DNA of 25,593 nucleotides from Deltaproteobacteria bacterium (lineage in GTDB: Bacteria > Desulfobacterota > Dissulfuribacteria > Dissulfuribacterales > UBA3076): the NCBI GenBank assembly GCA_021159445.1, contig JAGGRV010000092.1:1-25593 (forward strand). Reading direction: 5' to 3'. Made by a program: the position numbers and the translations under genes. Shown piece by piece: positions 16,299 to 22,606 of this stretch; the stretch's first letter is position 1; every line of letters begins with the position of its first letter. Below the pieces are notes generated by a model. The model did no database searches. It saw nothing but the letters and a program-made list of their open reading frames with translations, and was not told where the DNA came from.

Positions 16299-16532
16299 TT
16301 AAAGGCTTCTTTTTTCTTTCTGTTTTTCTTTATACTTCTTTTTCTTTCTTAATGCCATCGCTTTTTGACTAATATTTTCTATAGTTAAATCTTCATCCAA
16401 ACCTTGTCGCCATTTTGTATAATCAAAAGGTTCTCTTTGAATTAGAGCAATAAATCGCTCTGTTTCAACATCACCAAGATATTCTGCAAGGACTTGGACC
16501 CCTTTTAATTTAATTTCTGTATCGGTAATCAT
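16299..16532 (-). CDS. Small antitoxin-like partner of the PIN protein
   Basis: A 77-residue protein: MITDTEIKLKGVQVLAEYLGDVETERFIALIQREPFDYTKWRQ, then a charged tail ending KKKKYKEKQKEKRSL. This short family typically accompanies PIN-domain proteins, and I infer an antitoxin role from that pairing. AAGGAGA lies 9 nt before the ATG, inside the 3' end of the PIN gene. The two genes overlap by 4 nt (ATGA), with the toxin-like gene first. The Lys-rich tail could bind nucleic acid. It occupies integron cassette 7. Confidence 0.75.
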   Translation of the reverse strand: MITDTEIKLKGVQVLAEYLGDVETERFIALIQREPFDYTKWRQGLDEDLTIENISQKAMALRKKKKYKEKQKEKRSL

Positions 16533-16963
16533 GACAAGGTCTCCTTTATAAAACCGATTGGATCATTGATTTTAATATCGTTTAATAGTCTTGCCAGTTT
16601 CAGAATTTTATCATCGGTAGTCAGAAAATATTCACATTTTGTAATGATAGCACAAGCGATGTGTAATGAGTCAATCTTGTGAAATCCTTTTTCATTCAGT
16701 TCTTTCGCAGCTTCAATTACTTCTGAACTCTCTTCTATATCCTCTATGGCATATTCCTTCCATTTCTTTATTCGTACCTTTCTTTCTTGATAAGGGTTTC
16801 GGTTATTCTCATAATCAAGAATATATGACCACATCAACTGAAATGTTCCCGATCTGATTTCTTCTTGAATTTTTAATTTTGCCTCGGTTTCAAGCCGAAT
16901 CCTGATTTGAGATTGATCGTCGAATGGTCGGTTGAAACAACAATTGCCTAAGTACAATTTCAT
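16529..16963 (-). CDS. PIN-domain toxin-like protein lacking the first catalytic Asp
   Basis: A 144-residue PIN-domain protein. PIN ribonucleases bind metal through three or four acidic residues. The C-terminal ones are present: Asp98 in KIDSLHIACA and Asp117/118 in LTTDDKIL. The first, usually the Asp in an LDNCCFNRPFDDQ start, is Gly6 here (MKLYLGNCCFNRPFDDQ; codon GGC at 16946-16948), one substitution away from GAC. The enzyme may therefore be inactive or attenuated. It overlaps the antitoxin-like gene by 4 nt and begins about 30 nt after the attC R' box. Ribosome-site signal is weak. Confidence 0.85.
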   Translation of the reverse strand: MKLYLGNCCFNRPFDDQSQIRIRLETEAKLKIQEEIRSGTFQLMWSYILDYENNRNPYQERKVRIKKWKEYAIEDIEESSEVIEAAKELNEKGFHKIDSLHIACAIITKCEYFLTTDDKILKLARLLNDIKINDPIGFIKETLS

Positions 16964-16992
16964 TATTCATTCCATATTTCAGATTATTCTTT

Positions 16993-17123
16993 GCCGAACG
17001 CAGAGCTGATGGGTCGGGCAATGATAAGCGAAAGCCTATGAAAAAAGGTAAAACCATTTGCGAAGGCAGGCCTGATAAAAAGTGCCATCGCTTTGCCCGG
17101 TCCTCTCAAGCGTGATGTTAGCC
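16993..17123 (-). other. attC site of cassette 6 (131 bp, VCR-length)
   Basis: R'' GGCTAAC (17123-17117) overlaps the stop of the UPF0158-like gene and R' is GTTCGGC (16999-16993). Inside, CGCTTGAGAGGACCGGGCAAAG near R'' mirrors ATTGCCCGACCC near R'. The same GCTTGAGAGG...GGGCAAAGC...CGCTTATC.TTGCCC layout recurs in the attC at 18614, so the two are one attC subfamily. Confidence 0.8.
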
Positions 17124-17309
17124 AATAAAATCAATATGATTTTCAGAACACCATTTTCTAAGAGCTTTAGTTTGTTTGCTATCCTCAAATTTGTGCCATT
17201 GTTCTAAGAGGCCTTTTTGATCAAGTAGATCTTTGTACCTTGTATAAGCTCCCTTTCGTCGGAATATTTTGGCAACTTTATCATATTCATCAGGAAGATA
17301 CTCAGTCAC
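17118..17309 (-). CDS. Small UPF0158-like protein
   Basis: A 63-residue frame from a GTG at 17309. The tail GAYTRYKDLLDQKGLLEQWHKFED...ALRKWCSENHIDF resembles the C-terminus of UPF0158-type proteins, a function-unknown family. The frame is open for a further 24 codons upstream, back to the hsdM stop at 17384, reading ITTNPADPKTATLEKKL. An ATA (17370-17368) sits where a start codon would be expected, so the native start may have mutated. Its stop lies inside the R'' box of attC. Confidence 0.5.
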   Translation of the reverse strand: MTEYLPDEYDKVAKIFRRKGAYTRYKDLLDQKGLLEQWHKFEDSKQTKALRKWCSENHIDFIG

Positions 17310-17381
17310 AAATTGGGATACAAGTTTCTTTTCTAACGTAGCGGTTTTCGGATCGGCTGGATTTGTTGTTATGTGCGCTCT

Positions 17382-18101
17382 TTATTGCCCATTGATCGAT
17401 TCCATGATTTGCTTAAAACTCTCGACACCTGCTTCAAGGTTTTCGATGATCTCTTCAGCAAGCACATCCGGATCAGGGAGGTTGTCCAGGTCGGCCAGGC
17501 TTTTGTCTCTGATCCAGAAGATGTCCAGGCTCGTTTTGTCACGGGCGATGATGTCTTCATAGGTGAATTTGCGCCATCTGCCGTCAGGATTGTCTTCTGA
17601 CCAGGTTTCCTTCCGCTTGTGCCGGTTTTCAGGCTTGTAGCAGGTTATGAAATCCTTCAGATCGTCATGGGTCATCTGATTTTTCTTTTTCGTAAAATGG
17701 ATATTGGTCCTGAAGTCATAAAACCAGACGTCTTTTGTCCAGGGGTATTTGCTGGCAGGTTTGTTTTCGAAAAAAATTACGTTTGCCTTGACCCCCTGAG
17801 CATAAAATATGCCGGTGGGCAGCCTCAGGATGGTGTGCAGATCGGTATTTTGAAGAAGTTTCCGTCGAACCGTTTTACCAGCCCCGCCTTCAGACAGCAC
17901 ATTGTCCGGAACGACCACGGCGGCCTGACCGGTGGTTTTGAGCATGGTGCGGACGTGCTGGACAAAATTGAGCTGCTTGTTCGAAGTGGTGGCCCAGAAG
18001 TCCTGCCGATTGTATCTCAGATCTTCCTTTTCCTGTTTTCCCTCGCCATTGGTGATCGTGATGCTGCTTTTTTTCCCGAATGGTGGATTGGTCAGGACAG
18101 T
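17382..18101 (-). pseudogene. hsdM: Type I restriction-modification methyltransferase subunit HsdM, 5'-truncated
   Basis: The C-terminal half of an N6-adenine methyltransferase of type I R-M systems. The catalytic NPPF motif (VLTNPPFGKKSSI) appears in the first codons of the open frame, followed by TTSNKQLNFVQHVRTMLK, the motif VVVPDNVLSEGG, LHTILRLPTGIFYAQGVKANVIFF and an HsdM C-terminus ending ESINGQ. Everything upstream of the NPPF strand, including the N-terminal helical domain and the SAM motif FxGxG, is missing. The frame meets a TAA at 18102-18104. No hsdS or hsdR is nearby. It is a remnant joined to an unrelated gene and cannot encode a working enzyme. An internal ATG at 17945 opens a 187-codon frame with no plausible independent role. 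Confidence 0.88.
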
Positions 18102-18583
18102 TTAACACGATCATATTTAATATCACCACGATAAGAATATTGAGGAATCAAGTCAGGCTCAAGAACATTATTGGGACTAATCCATATATTCAAGAAAGCT
18201 CTGTTAGACTCTTTGTTATCTGTTGAATCTATTATCTGAATCACTTTAAGATTTTGGGGTTCTCCCTTAATTGTTGATTCAGAAAAATTAGGTCCCCAGT
18301 ATCTTGTAGACTTTTTGGAAAGATATACCTTTGGAGAAAAAATAATGACCTCTTTTTTGCAATTAAATCCGTCTATATAAGCAGTGAATGAAGATTCCCT
18401 AATTTTCGAGAGTATATCAAATTGTGTTTTAGATGGTCGAAACCAGAAATATGGTTTGTCCATTGTAGATTCAGGGAGATATATTTTGCATGGAACCCCC
18501 TCTATTTGTTTCCCAGAGATATCGAGTGTAGCTTGAACAAAAAAAGCCTCTTTAAGCTCTGTGATTGAATCTGATTTTATCAA
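18092..18583 (-). CDS. Hypothetical cassette protein, probably 3'-truncated at a deletion joint
   Basis: No family recognised. The sequence is mixed alpha/beta without membrane segments, for example IYLPESTMDKPYFWFRPSKTQFD and VIIFSPKVYLSKKSTRYWGP. The frame is open back to a TTG at 18634, but that start lies inside the attC, so I place the start at the TTG at 18583, which has GGAG about 11 nt upstream; this is uncertain. The last codons (KYDRVKLS, TGA) run into the hsdM fragment, which overlaps in another frame. The native C-terminus was probably lost when two cassettes were fused. Confidence 0.5.
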   Translation of the reverse strand: MIKSDSITELKEAFFVQATLDISGKQIEGVPCKIYLPESTMDKPYFWFRPSKTQFDILSKIRESSFTAYIDGFNCKKEVIIFSPKVYLSKKSTRYWGPNFSESTIKGEPQNLKVIQIIDSTDNKESNRAFLNIWISPNNVLEPDLIPQYSYRGDIKYDRVKLS

Positions 18584-18613
18584 AGCAAATTTTTCTCCAA
18601 TTAATATGTCGAA

Positions 18614-18736
18614 TGTTAAGCTGAGGCTGGGCAACGATAAGCGAAAAACTTTATTAAAGGTAAAAACAGCCGCTTAAACACTGCTTTTCAAAAACGGCAC
18701 GGCTTTGCCCAGTCCCTCTCAAGCGCCTGGTTCGCA
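18614..18736 (-). other. attC site of cassette 5 (123 bp, VCR-length)
   Basis: R'' TGCGAAC (18736-18730) is exactly complementary to GTTCGCA, the R' box at the 5' end of the same cassette (19312). The interior has GCGCTTGAGAGGGACTGGGC paired with GCCCAGCC near the other end. The R' side reads CTTAACA instead of GTTRRRY, so this boundary is altered. The DUF2442 gene ends inside the site. Confidence 0.8.
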
Positions 18737-18967
18737 TTTCATATATAGTGTTTCAGGAGCAATATCTATTTCATCTCCCCAGATTATAGTTCCCAAGTCC
18801 TTACTGACAGTAAAATTTCTGAAAAAATTAATATCTTTGAATTTTTCAAATACTCCGCCTTTAGATAGATATTCAGAAAAATCTATAACCCCTCTCTTAT
18901 TATCTTCAAATACAACCTCTAACCGATAATCATTTAACAATTTTGCAGTTATAACATCACAGAGCAT
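18719..18967 (-). CDS. DUF2442 domain protein
   Basis: An 82-residue protein of the DUF2442 type: a beta-rich core LLNDYRLEVVFEDNKRGVIDFSEYL, GVFEKFKD, then LGTIIWGDEIDIAPETLY, the characteristic C-terminal strand. DUF2442 proteins usually follow DUF4160 proteins and the pair is regarded as toxin-antitoxin-like; which member is toxic is not clear from sequence. A perfect AGGAGGT lies 6 nt before the ATG and the gap to the upstream gene is 12 nt. Its last codons and TGA lie inside the attC of the cassette. Confidence 0.88.
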   Translation of the reverse strand: MLCDVITAKLLNDYRLEVVFEDNKRGVIDFSEYLSKGGVFEKFKDINFFRNFTVSKDLGTIIWGDEIDIAPETLYMKCEPGA

Positions 18968-18979
18968 GATAACCTCCTA

Positions 18980-19240
18980 TTATTTCAATGGTTCAATCTT
19001 AAAAGGTGGTTGATTATTCTTTGCCAATTCCCAAACTTCCATGAGTTCTTTTTTGTGTAATACTGCCCATTCTATAACCAAACCAAGAGATCTTGGAGAA
19101 ATTTCCCCATCAAGAATTTTTAATGTTTGAATTTCTATTGATATCTTTTGACCTCCGTACCTTGCATGAAAATGTGGAGGGTTATGGTCATCATAATAAA
19201 TAGCGATTATTATTCCAAAAAATCTGCTTATTTCCGGCAT
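18980..19240 (-). CDS. DUF4160 domain protein
   Basis: An 86-residue protein. MPEISRFFGIIIAIYYDDHNPPHFHARYGGQ is the diagnostic DUF4160 start, with the invariant HNPPHFHA block (Asp/His-rich, possibly metal-binding), and ALVIEWA/LHKKELMEVWELA-like helices follow. It is paired with DUF2442 directly downstream, a common two-gene unit in mobile regions. The ATG follows AGGG at a moderate distance. It is the first gene of cassette 5; the cassette begins at GTTCGCA (19312), about 70 nt upstream. Confidence 0.9.
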   Translation of the reverse strand: MPEISRFFGIIIAIYYDDHNPPHFHARYGGQKISIEIQTLKILDGEISPRSLGLVIEWAVLHKKELMEVWELAKNNQPPFKIEPLK

Positions 19241-19305
19241 TATTTTTTCCCTTATCTCTATTACCTTTTATAATATTATAACAACTTGTGTATATTTTTC
19301 AATTA

Positions 19306-19365
19306 TGCGAACGCAGCTAATCAGCCGCGCGGCTTTTGGCGTTGGCTGCAAAAGTTTTGTTATGC
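19306..19365 (-). other. attC site of cassette 4 (60 bp)
   Basis: R'' GCATAAC (19365-19359) overlaps the stop of the nuclease-like gene. R' GTTCGCA (19312-19306). R'' is exactly complementary to GTTATGC at the 5' end of the same cassette (20037-20031). GCAGCC...GCCAAAAGCCGCGCGGCTGATTAGCTGC pairs around a GC-rich centre. Confidence 0.85.
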
Positions 19366-20010
19366 CTTGCCTTCAATTTCTGTGAACCAAAATTCACCGT
19401 GTTGTTCCCATAAAATTTCATGCTCTCTATGTATTTTTATATATATGTCTTTGCCCCCAATTGGGGTGGTCAGGCAAATGTCTTTAATTATTGTCCCTTG
19501 GGAAATATCGTAATCCCAACATTTTGCATTTTTACTTTTTGGGTTTACAAAGTTCTCCATGTCGTTCATGACGAGTGATACACCTCGGTCTGCATGGCCT
19601 GCTTCAATGTATTTTTCTAAAAGCTGCAAATCTTCATATACGTCTTTCATGAATATGTCTGTTGCGCCACGCTTGCAACCGGACGAGGCAATTGTTCTGT
19701 AACACTTCATTTCTACGGCTATTTTTGTTTCTCCTTCTGAAGATGTACCAGATAAGAGCAGGTCGATTTCTTTTGTTGACTCATTAAGGGGGACACCGGT
19801 TTCTAATTCAATTTTGGCTTCTTCATTATTGCGATAGGTTAAGAGTGGCAGGATCTGTTGAAGAATGTATGCATATTGTAATTGCATTGAAGCTTCTTTA
19901 TTTATTTCGATAAGGCCATAGCCTACTTTACGAGTGAATATTGACCACGCAACAGAAATGGATTCTCTGAGTCTATTGTTGAAATTATTAGAACGGAAAA
20001 CCTCGGGCAT
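19360..20010 (-). CDS. PD-(D/E)XK nuclease-like protein (cassette 4)
   Basis: A 216-residue soluble protein. The motif TGVPLNESTKEIDLLLSG...ETKIAVEMKCYR places Asp83, Glu100 and Lys102 in the D...E-x-K arrangement of PD-(D/E)XK nucleases; Glu70 may be the helix Glu. KDVYEDLQLLEKYIEAGHADRGVSLVM resembles the post-core helix of restriction-like nucleases. I infer DNA cleavage or a related defence role. No methyltransferase partner is in the cassette, so if it is a restriction enzyme its specificity must come from elsewhere. AAGGAAA precedes the ATG by 7 nt. Its stop overlaps attC R''. Confidence 0.7.
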   Translation of the reverse strand: MPEVFRSNNFNNRLRESISVAWSIFTRKVGYGLIEINKEASMQLQYAYILQQILPLLTYRNNEEAKIELETGVPLNESTKEIDLLLSGTSSEGETKIAVEMKCYRTIASSGCKRGATDIFMKDVYEDLQLLEKYIEAGHADRGVSLVMNDMENFVNPKSKNAKCWDYDISQGTIIKDICLTTPIGGKDIYIKIHREHEILWEQHGEFWFTEIEGKA

Positions 20011-20030
20011 TATATTTCCTTATTTGAGAG

Positions 20031-20101
20031 GCATAACGTATGGATAATCAGCTGGTATAGAGCGCAACGGAATACCAGTCAGGTTGATCAATTCGTTAGC
20101 C
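20031..20101 (-). other. attC site of cassette 3 (71 bp)
   Basis: R'' GGCTAAC (20101-20095) and R' GTTATGC (20037-20031). The central arms TGGTAT/ATACCA extend through CTGAC and AGCTGAT-type partial pairing. R'' matches the 5' boundary of its cassette (GTTAACC) at 6 of 7 positions. The gene stop lies 73 nt before it. Confidence 0.85.
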
Positions 20102-20174
20102 ATGCTCTTTCCCAATGCGGCAGCTATCTTAACACTGGGACAATGCACATCATGCGAAGTCGCTGCTATCCATG

Positions 20175-20675
20175 TCATTTAATGCGTTGCCACTCGCGTT
20201 CAATTTGCTCGAACTTGATACGCGCTGATTGCACTTTCTGTGGATCGGGATGCTCGCTATCCGCAAAGGGTGCTTGGGGTGCTAATTCTGCTAGATCTTC
20301 AAACAAACTCCTTATTTTTTGGACATGGAACTTTTTCTTGGCCGGGGCAACCTGTTCAAGCTCAAATAGTATGGTCCGCAATTCCGTATTTTTGAATTCC
20401 GCAGATAGCCCCACGCCATGAGCCTCGATCAGTCTTGTGCCATTATAAAGGTCACGATTAGTCATTTGACCTTGATAAAGGAATTTGTGGATTTCCTGCA
20501 AACGAAAGGTGATTTCCATATGAATCGTAGCGATACGCTGATCTTGATCAGAAGGTCCGAAGGTATCAGAAAACAATCCTAACCAACTGGCTACTCCAGA
20601 GCCCGCTGCAATTAGCGTTATGGCTGCCATAATCAGCCATTTTGTGTTGCTTTGTCCTCTATTTCTTGACGTCAT
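20175..20675 (-). CDS. Membrane-anchored hypothetical protein (cassette 3)
   Basis: A 166-residue protein with one N-terminal membrane helix (about 13-35: KWLIMAAITLIAAGSGVASWLGLF), so the bulk is probably periplasmic or cytoplasmic-face anchored. The rest is helical and charged (IATIHMEITFRLQEIHKFLY; KNTELRTILFELEQVAPAKKKFHVQKIRSLFEDLAELA). No family recognised. AAGGAG lies 7 nt before the ATG, giving strong translation. Base composition is more GC-rich than the neighbouring A+T-rich cassettes, suggesting a different source. Confidence 0.75.
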   Translation of the reverse strand: MTSRNRGQSNTKWLIMAAITLIAAGSGVASWLGLFSDTFGPSDQDQRIATIHMEITFRLQEIHKFLYQGQMTNRDLYNGTRLIEAHGVGLSAEFKNTELRTILFELEQVAPAKKKFHVQKIRSLFEDLAELAPQAPFADSEHPDPQKVQSARIKFEQIEREWQRIK

Positions 20676-20743
20676 CTTTTACTCCTTGATTATATCTTCC
20701 GATCTTTATTTGGCGATGCTCGATTGCCGTAGCCGTCGCTACA

Positions 20744-20832
20744 GGTTAACGCGCTGCTCAGCGGTGGCGCGGTTTTTGCGCCATCCCTTGCAACAGAATG
20801 TTGTGTGCCGGGCAAGGCCCGGCTGCTAATTG
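20744..20832 (-). other. attC site of cassette 2, R'' side interrupted by the intron
   Basis: R' GTTAACC (20750-20744) is clear. The interior has an 8-bp stem GGTGGCGC/GCGCCATC and a perfect 7-bp hairpin GCCGGGC-AAG-GCCCGGC (20807-20823). The expected R'' complementary to this cassette's 5' end (ACATAAC) is not found, and the intron begins 9 nt after the hairpin. The R'' box was probably damaged on intron insertion or by later deletion. Confidence 0.6.
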
Positions 20833-21826
20833 GTGATGCCTGGGATTGTGACACAGGTCCCGAGCAAAGTCCATACCCAGCCTGACGGAGGCGAAGGGTA
20901 GCCAAAGGCAAGGGTGCTACAGCAATGTACGCCTGAAGGAGGCCGGAGGCAAAAGCGTGGGTCGACATACAGGTATGCCCCGTACCGAAAGGTAGAGGGC
21001 AGGCAGATGAGGCGGGGGAATCCGGGACGAGTCCGCAACACAGGATAAAGTCCTCTATCCGTCAATGGTGAACCTCGTATATCTGACGATCGTGCGCTGA
21101 AAGTAGCCAGGGCTCACCCCGGGAGGCCCGCTGCATCTCGGTATGACAGCTGCGTGAGATTACCGGCATAAGGGAAAACCGGTTACCAAATTCCCCTGGC
21201 GTTGGTGGAAGATCGTGTCCTGACCGCCGGCGAGCCAAACTCCGTGAGGAGAGGAACACAAAATAGAAGGATGCGACGGCAGTTGAAATATCGAGCGAGC
21301 AAACCGTAAGGGGCGTCAATCGTGTAGCGGGAGTTAGCAGCCTGTCAGGGCATAGCTCGAAGAGCGAAGCCTGAAGGGCATATTAAGCCGGTGGAAACGA
21401 GCCGCGCGAATAGAAAAGTGCGGAAGACTCACCCCGGTGAAGGCCCGAACGGTGCCACCTGCCGAATGGCAGGGGTAAATGAGAGTGGTTAGCAGGAGGT
21501 ACTTCTAATGAACCCATTGCAGCAGTGCGCTGACGAGTTCATTGCGTCGTGTCTATCTGAAAGCCCGACAGGTCAGATTCGGCTCATGGAGTCAATCCTT
21601 GAGCGGAACAACATGAGACGCGCGGTAAGCGTGTAGCATGCCCTGCTCGTTATGTTGATGATTGTGTCGCTGTATCAGAAACAGACGATAAGGGAGCCGA
21701 GTGATGATCACTTGGTTCTTTGTTCCCCTGGGTCTGATTCTGCCTGATCAGCCGAACCGCGTAGTACGGACCCGTACGTTGCGTGGTGTGGGAGGGGGGA
21801 GCTGTGAGGCTCCTCCCTATCCCGAT
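20833..21826 (+). mobile_element. Group IIC-like (attC-type) intron with deleted maturase
   Basis: An RNA-like block of about 994 nt without a long gene. Its 3' end has a domain V of 34 nt at 21754-21787 (GAACCGCG...GTACG-GACC-CGTAC...TGCGTGGT) and a domain VI whose GC-rich stem carries a bulged A at 21819, eight positions from the proposed 3' end CCCGAT. The 5' end is placed at GTGATGCC. Upstream, a perfect hairpin (20807-20823) followed by 9 nt fits the stem-loop-plus-short-IBS target of group IIC introns. It lies antisense to the cassette genes, as reported for attC-targeting IIC introns. Exact ends need confirmation. Confidence 0.75.
21508..21636 (+). pseudogene. Remnant of the intron-encoded reverse transcriptase-maturase
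   Basis: An ATG with an ideal AGGAGGT 7 nt upstream opens in the domain IV position. The 42 codons end at a TAG. The stretch LMESILERNNMRRA matches the usual N-terminal helix of group II maturases, which continue into a VKANKGAPG-like loop; here the frame collapses instead. In another frame just downstream, RYVDDCVAV recalls the reverse-transcriptase YxDD box, possibly a second scrap. The remaining roughly 1.2 kb of the maturase gene is absent, so splicing or mobility would require a helper protein. Confidence 0.65.
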
Positions 21827-22518
21827 GTGTGAATTTTGTATATTTTATTGGATGCCTGAAGATACTTTGTGCTCAATTCTGTTTCTTTCTTTGCTTGTTT
21901 TGAAAAGTCTTTTTTTACTTGCAGTACCCAATCTTTATTCATATTACTGAACATTCCGTCTATAAATTTGGAGTATAAATCTATAATATACCTACAATGA
22001 CAATCCATGATATTTTCAATAAATTCATCTATGTACGAATGAAGATTTTTGGTATTTATATTAATTGATGCCTTAGATAACGTTTCTTCAACTATTTCAG
22101 AAAATAACTTAATGTCCGATAAATATAGATCCCAAATTGCACCGTTTAAAGAACCTGAAGGGTATTCAAAGCCACGCGATGCCTCATTATTAATAGCTTC
22201 GTCATATTGTTTACTTAGTACGTGTCTACAGTATAATTCGTATCGTGATTCGATTATCTCTTTAGTTGCTTGTAATAGCTCTTCTTTTTCCTTACGAGTT
22301 AAAGGCCTTGTGCTTTTTTGATGTAGATAGATTGGAACCATGATAATCAGCATGAGAATCAATATTTTTACTACCCATACTGACCATTCATATTTCAAAA
22401 CACTGAGGAGTATTTTTTCAATTATACCAGGAGGTGGCAATAAATATAGAAGCAATGCTGCTCCAATTACCTGCCATATCGGAATTGTTAAAGATGTATT
22501 CAAATTCTTGCTGTTCAT
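21817..22518 (-). CDS. Two-helix membrane protein (cassette 2)
   Basis: A 233-residue protein. Two membrane segments lie near the N-terminus (about 11-28, IWQVIGAALLLYLLPPPG, and 43-61, VWVVKILILMLIIMVPIYL). A helical, charged cytoplasmic region of about 170 residues follows (KEEIIESRYELYCRHVLSKQYDEA-like and QVKKDFSKQAKKETELSTKYLQ). No family recognised. I start at the ATG at 22518 because the open frame back to 22566 lies in the attC of the previous cassette. The last codons (SG, TAG) are encoded by the intron's 3' end. Without the intron the frame would end KIHTN. Confidence 0.75.
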   Translation of the reverse strand: MNSKNLNTSLTIPIWQVIGAALLLYLLPPPGIIEKILLSVLKYEWSVWVVKILILMLIIMVPIYLHQKSTRPLTRKEKEELLQATKEIIESRYELYCRHVLSKQYDEAINNEASRGFEYPSGSLNGAIWDLYLSDIKLFSEIVEETLSKASININTKNLHSYIDEFIENIMDCHCRYIIDLYSKFIDGMFSNMNKDWVLQVKKDFSKQAKKETELSTKYLQASNKIYKIHTSG

Positions 22519-22537
22519 CAATATTTTAGTTCTGATC

Positions 22538-22603
22538 ACATAACGTGCTGATAACCGGACTGGCAAGCTTTTCAGCTAGGTCCGGTTGATTAGCTGGTTA
22601 AAA
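22538..22603 (-). other. attC site of cassette 1 (66 bp)
   Basis: R'' TTTTAAC (22603-22597) and R' GTTATGT (22544-22538), with a perfect 8-bp stem AACCGGAC/GTCCGGTT between them and AGCTGAAAAGCTT in the centre. R'' is exactly complementary to GTTAAAA at 23578-23572, which identifies the 5' boundary of the same cassette. Confidence 0.88.
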
Positions 22604-22606
22604 GCA

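Noticed and set aside
17890..18129. Minus-strand frame of 79 codons across the hsdM joint
   Set aside because: It is a shifted reading of the genuine hsdM sequence; the true frame carries the NPPF motif.
16666..18134. Plus-strand frames antisense to the PIN and hsdM genes
   Set aside because: They mirror real minus-strand coding sequence and have no own start signals.
20690..21319. Three overlapping minus-strand frames (20690-20968, 20826-21065, 21062-21319)
   Set aside because: They lie in the structured RNA part of the group II intron, lack ribosome sites and have no recognisable protein features.
21636..21705. RYVDDCVAV as a surviving reverse-transcriptase active site
   Set aside because: It is out of frame with the maturase start and only about nine residues resemble the YxDD box; chance is possible, so it is mentioned only as a possible scrap.
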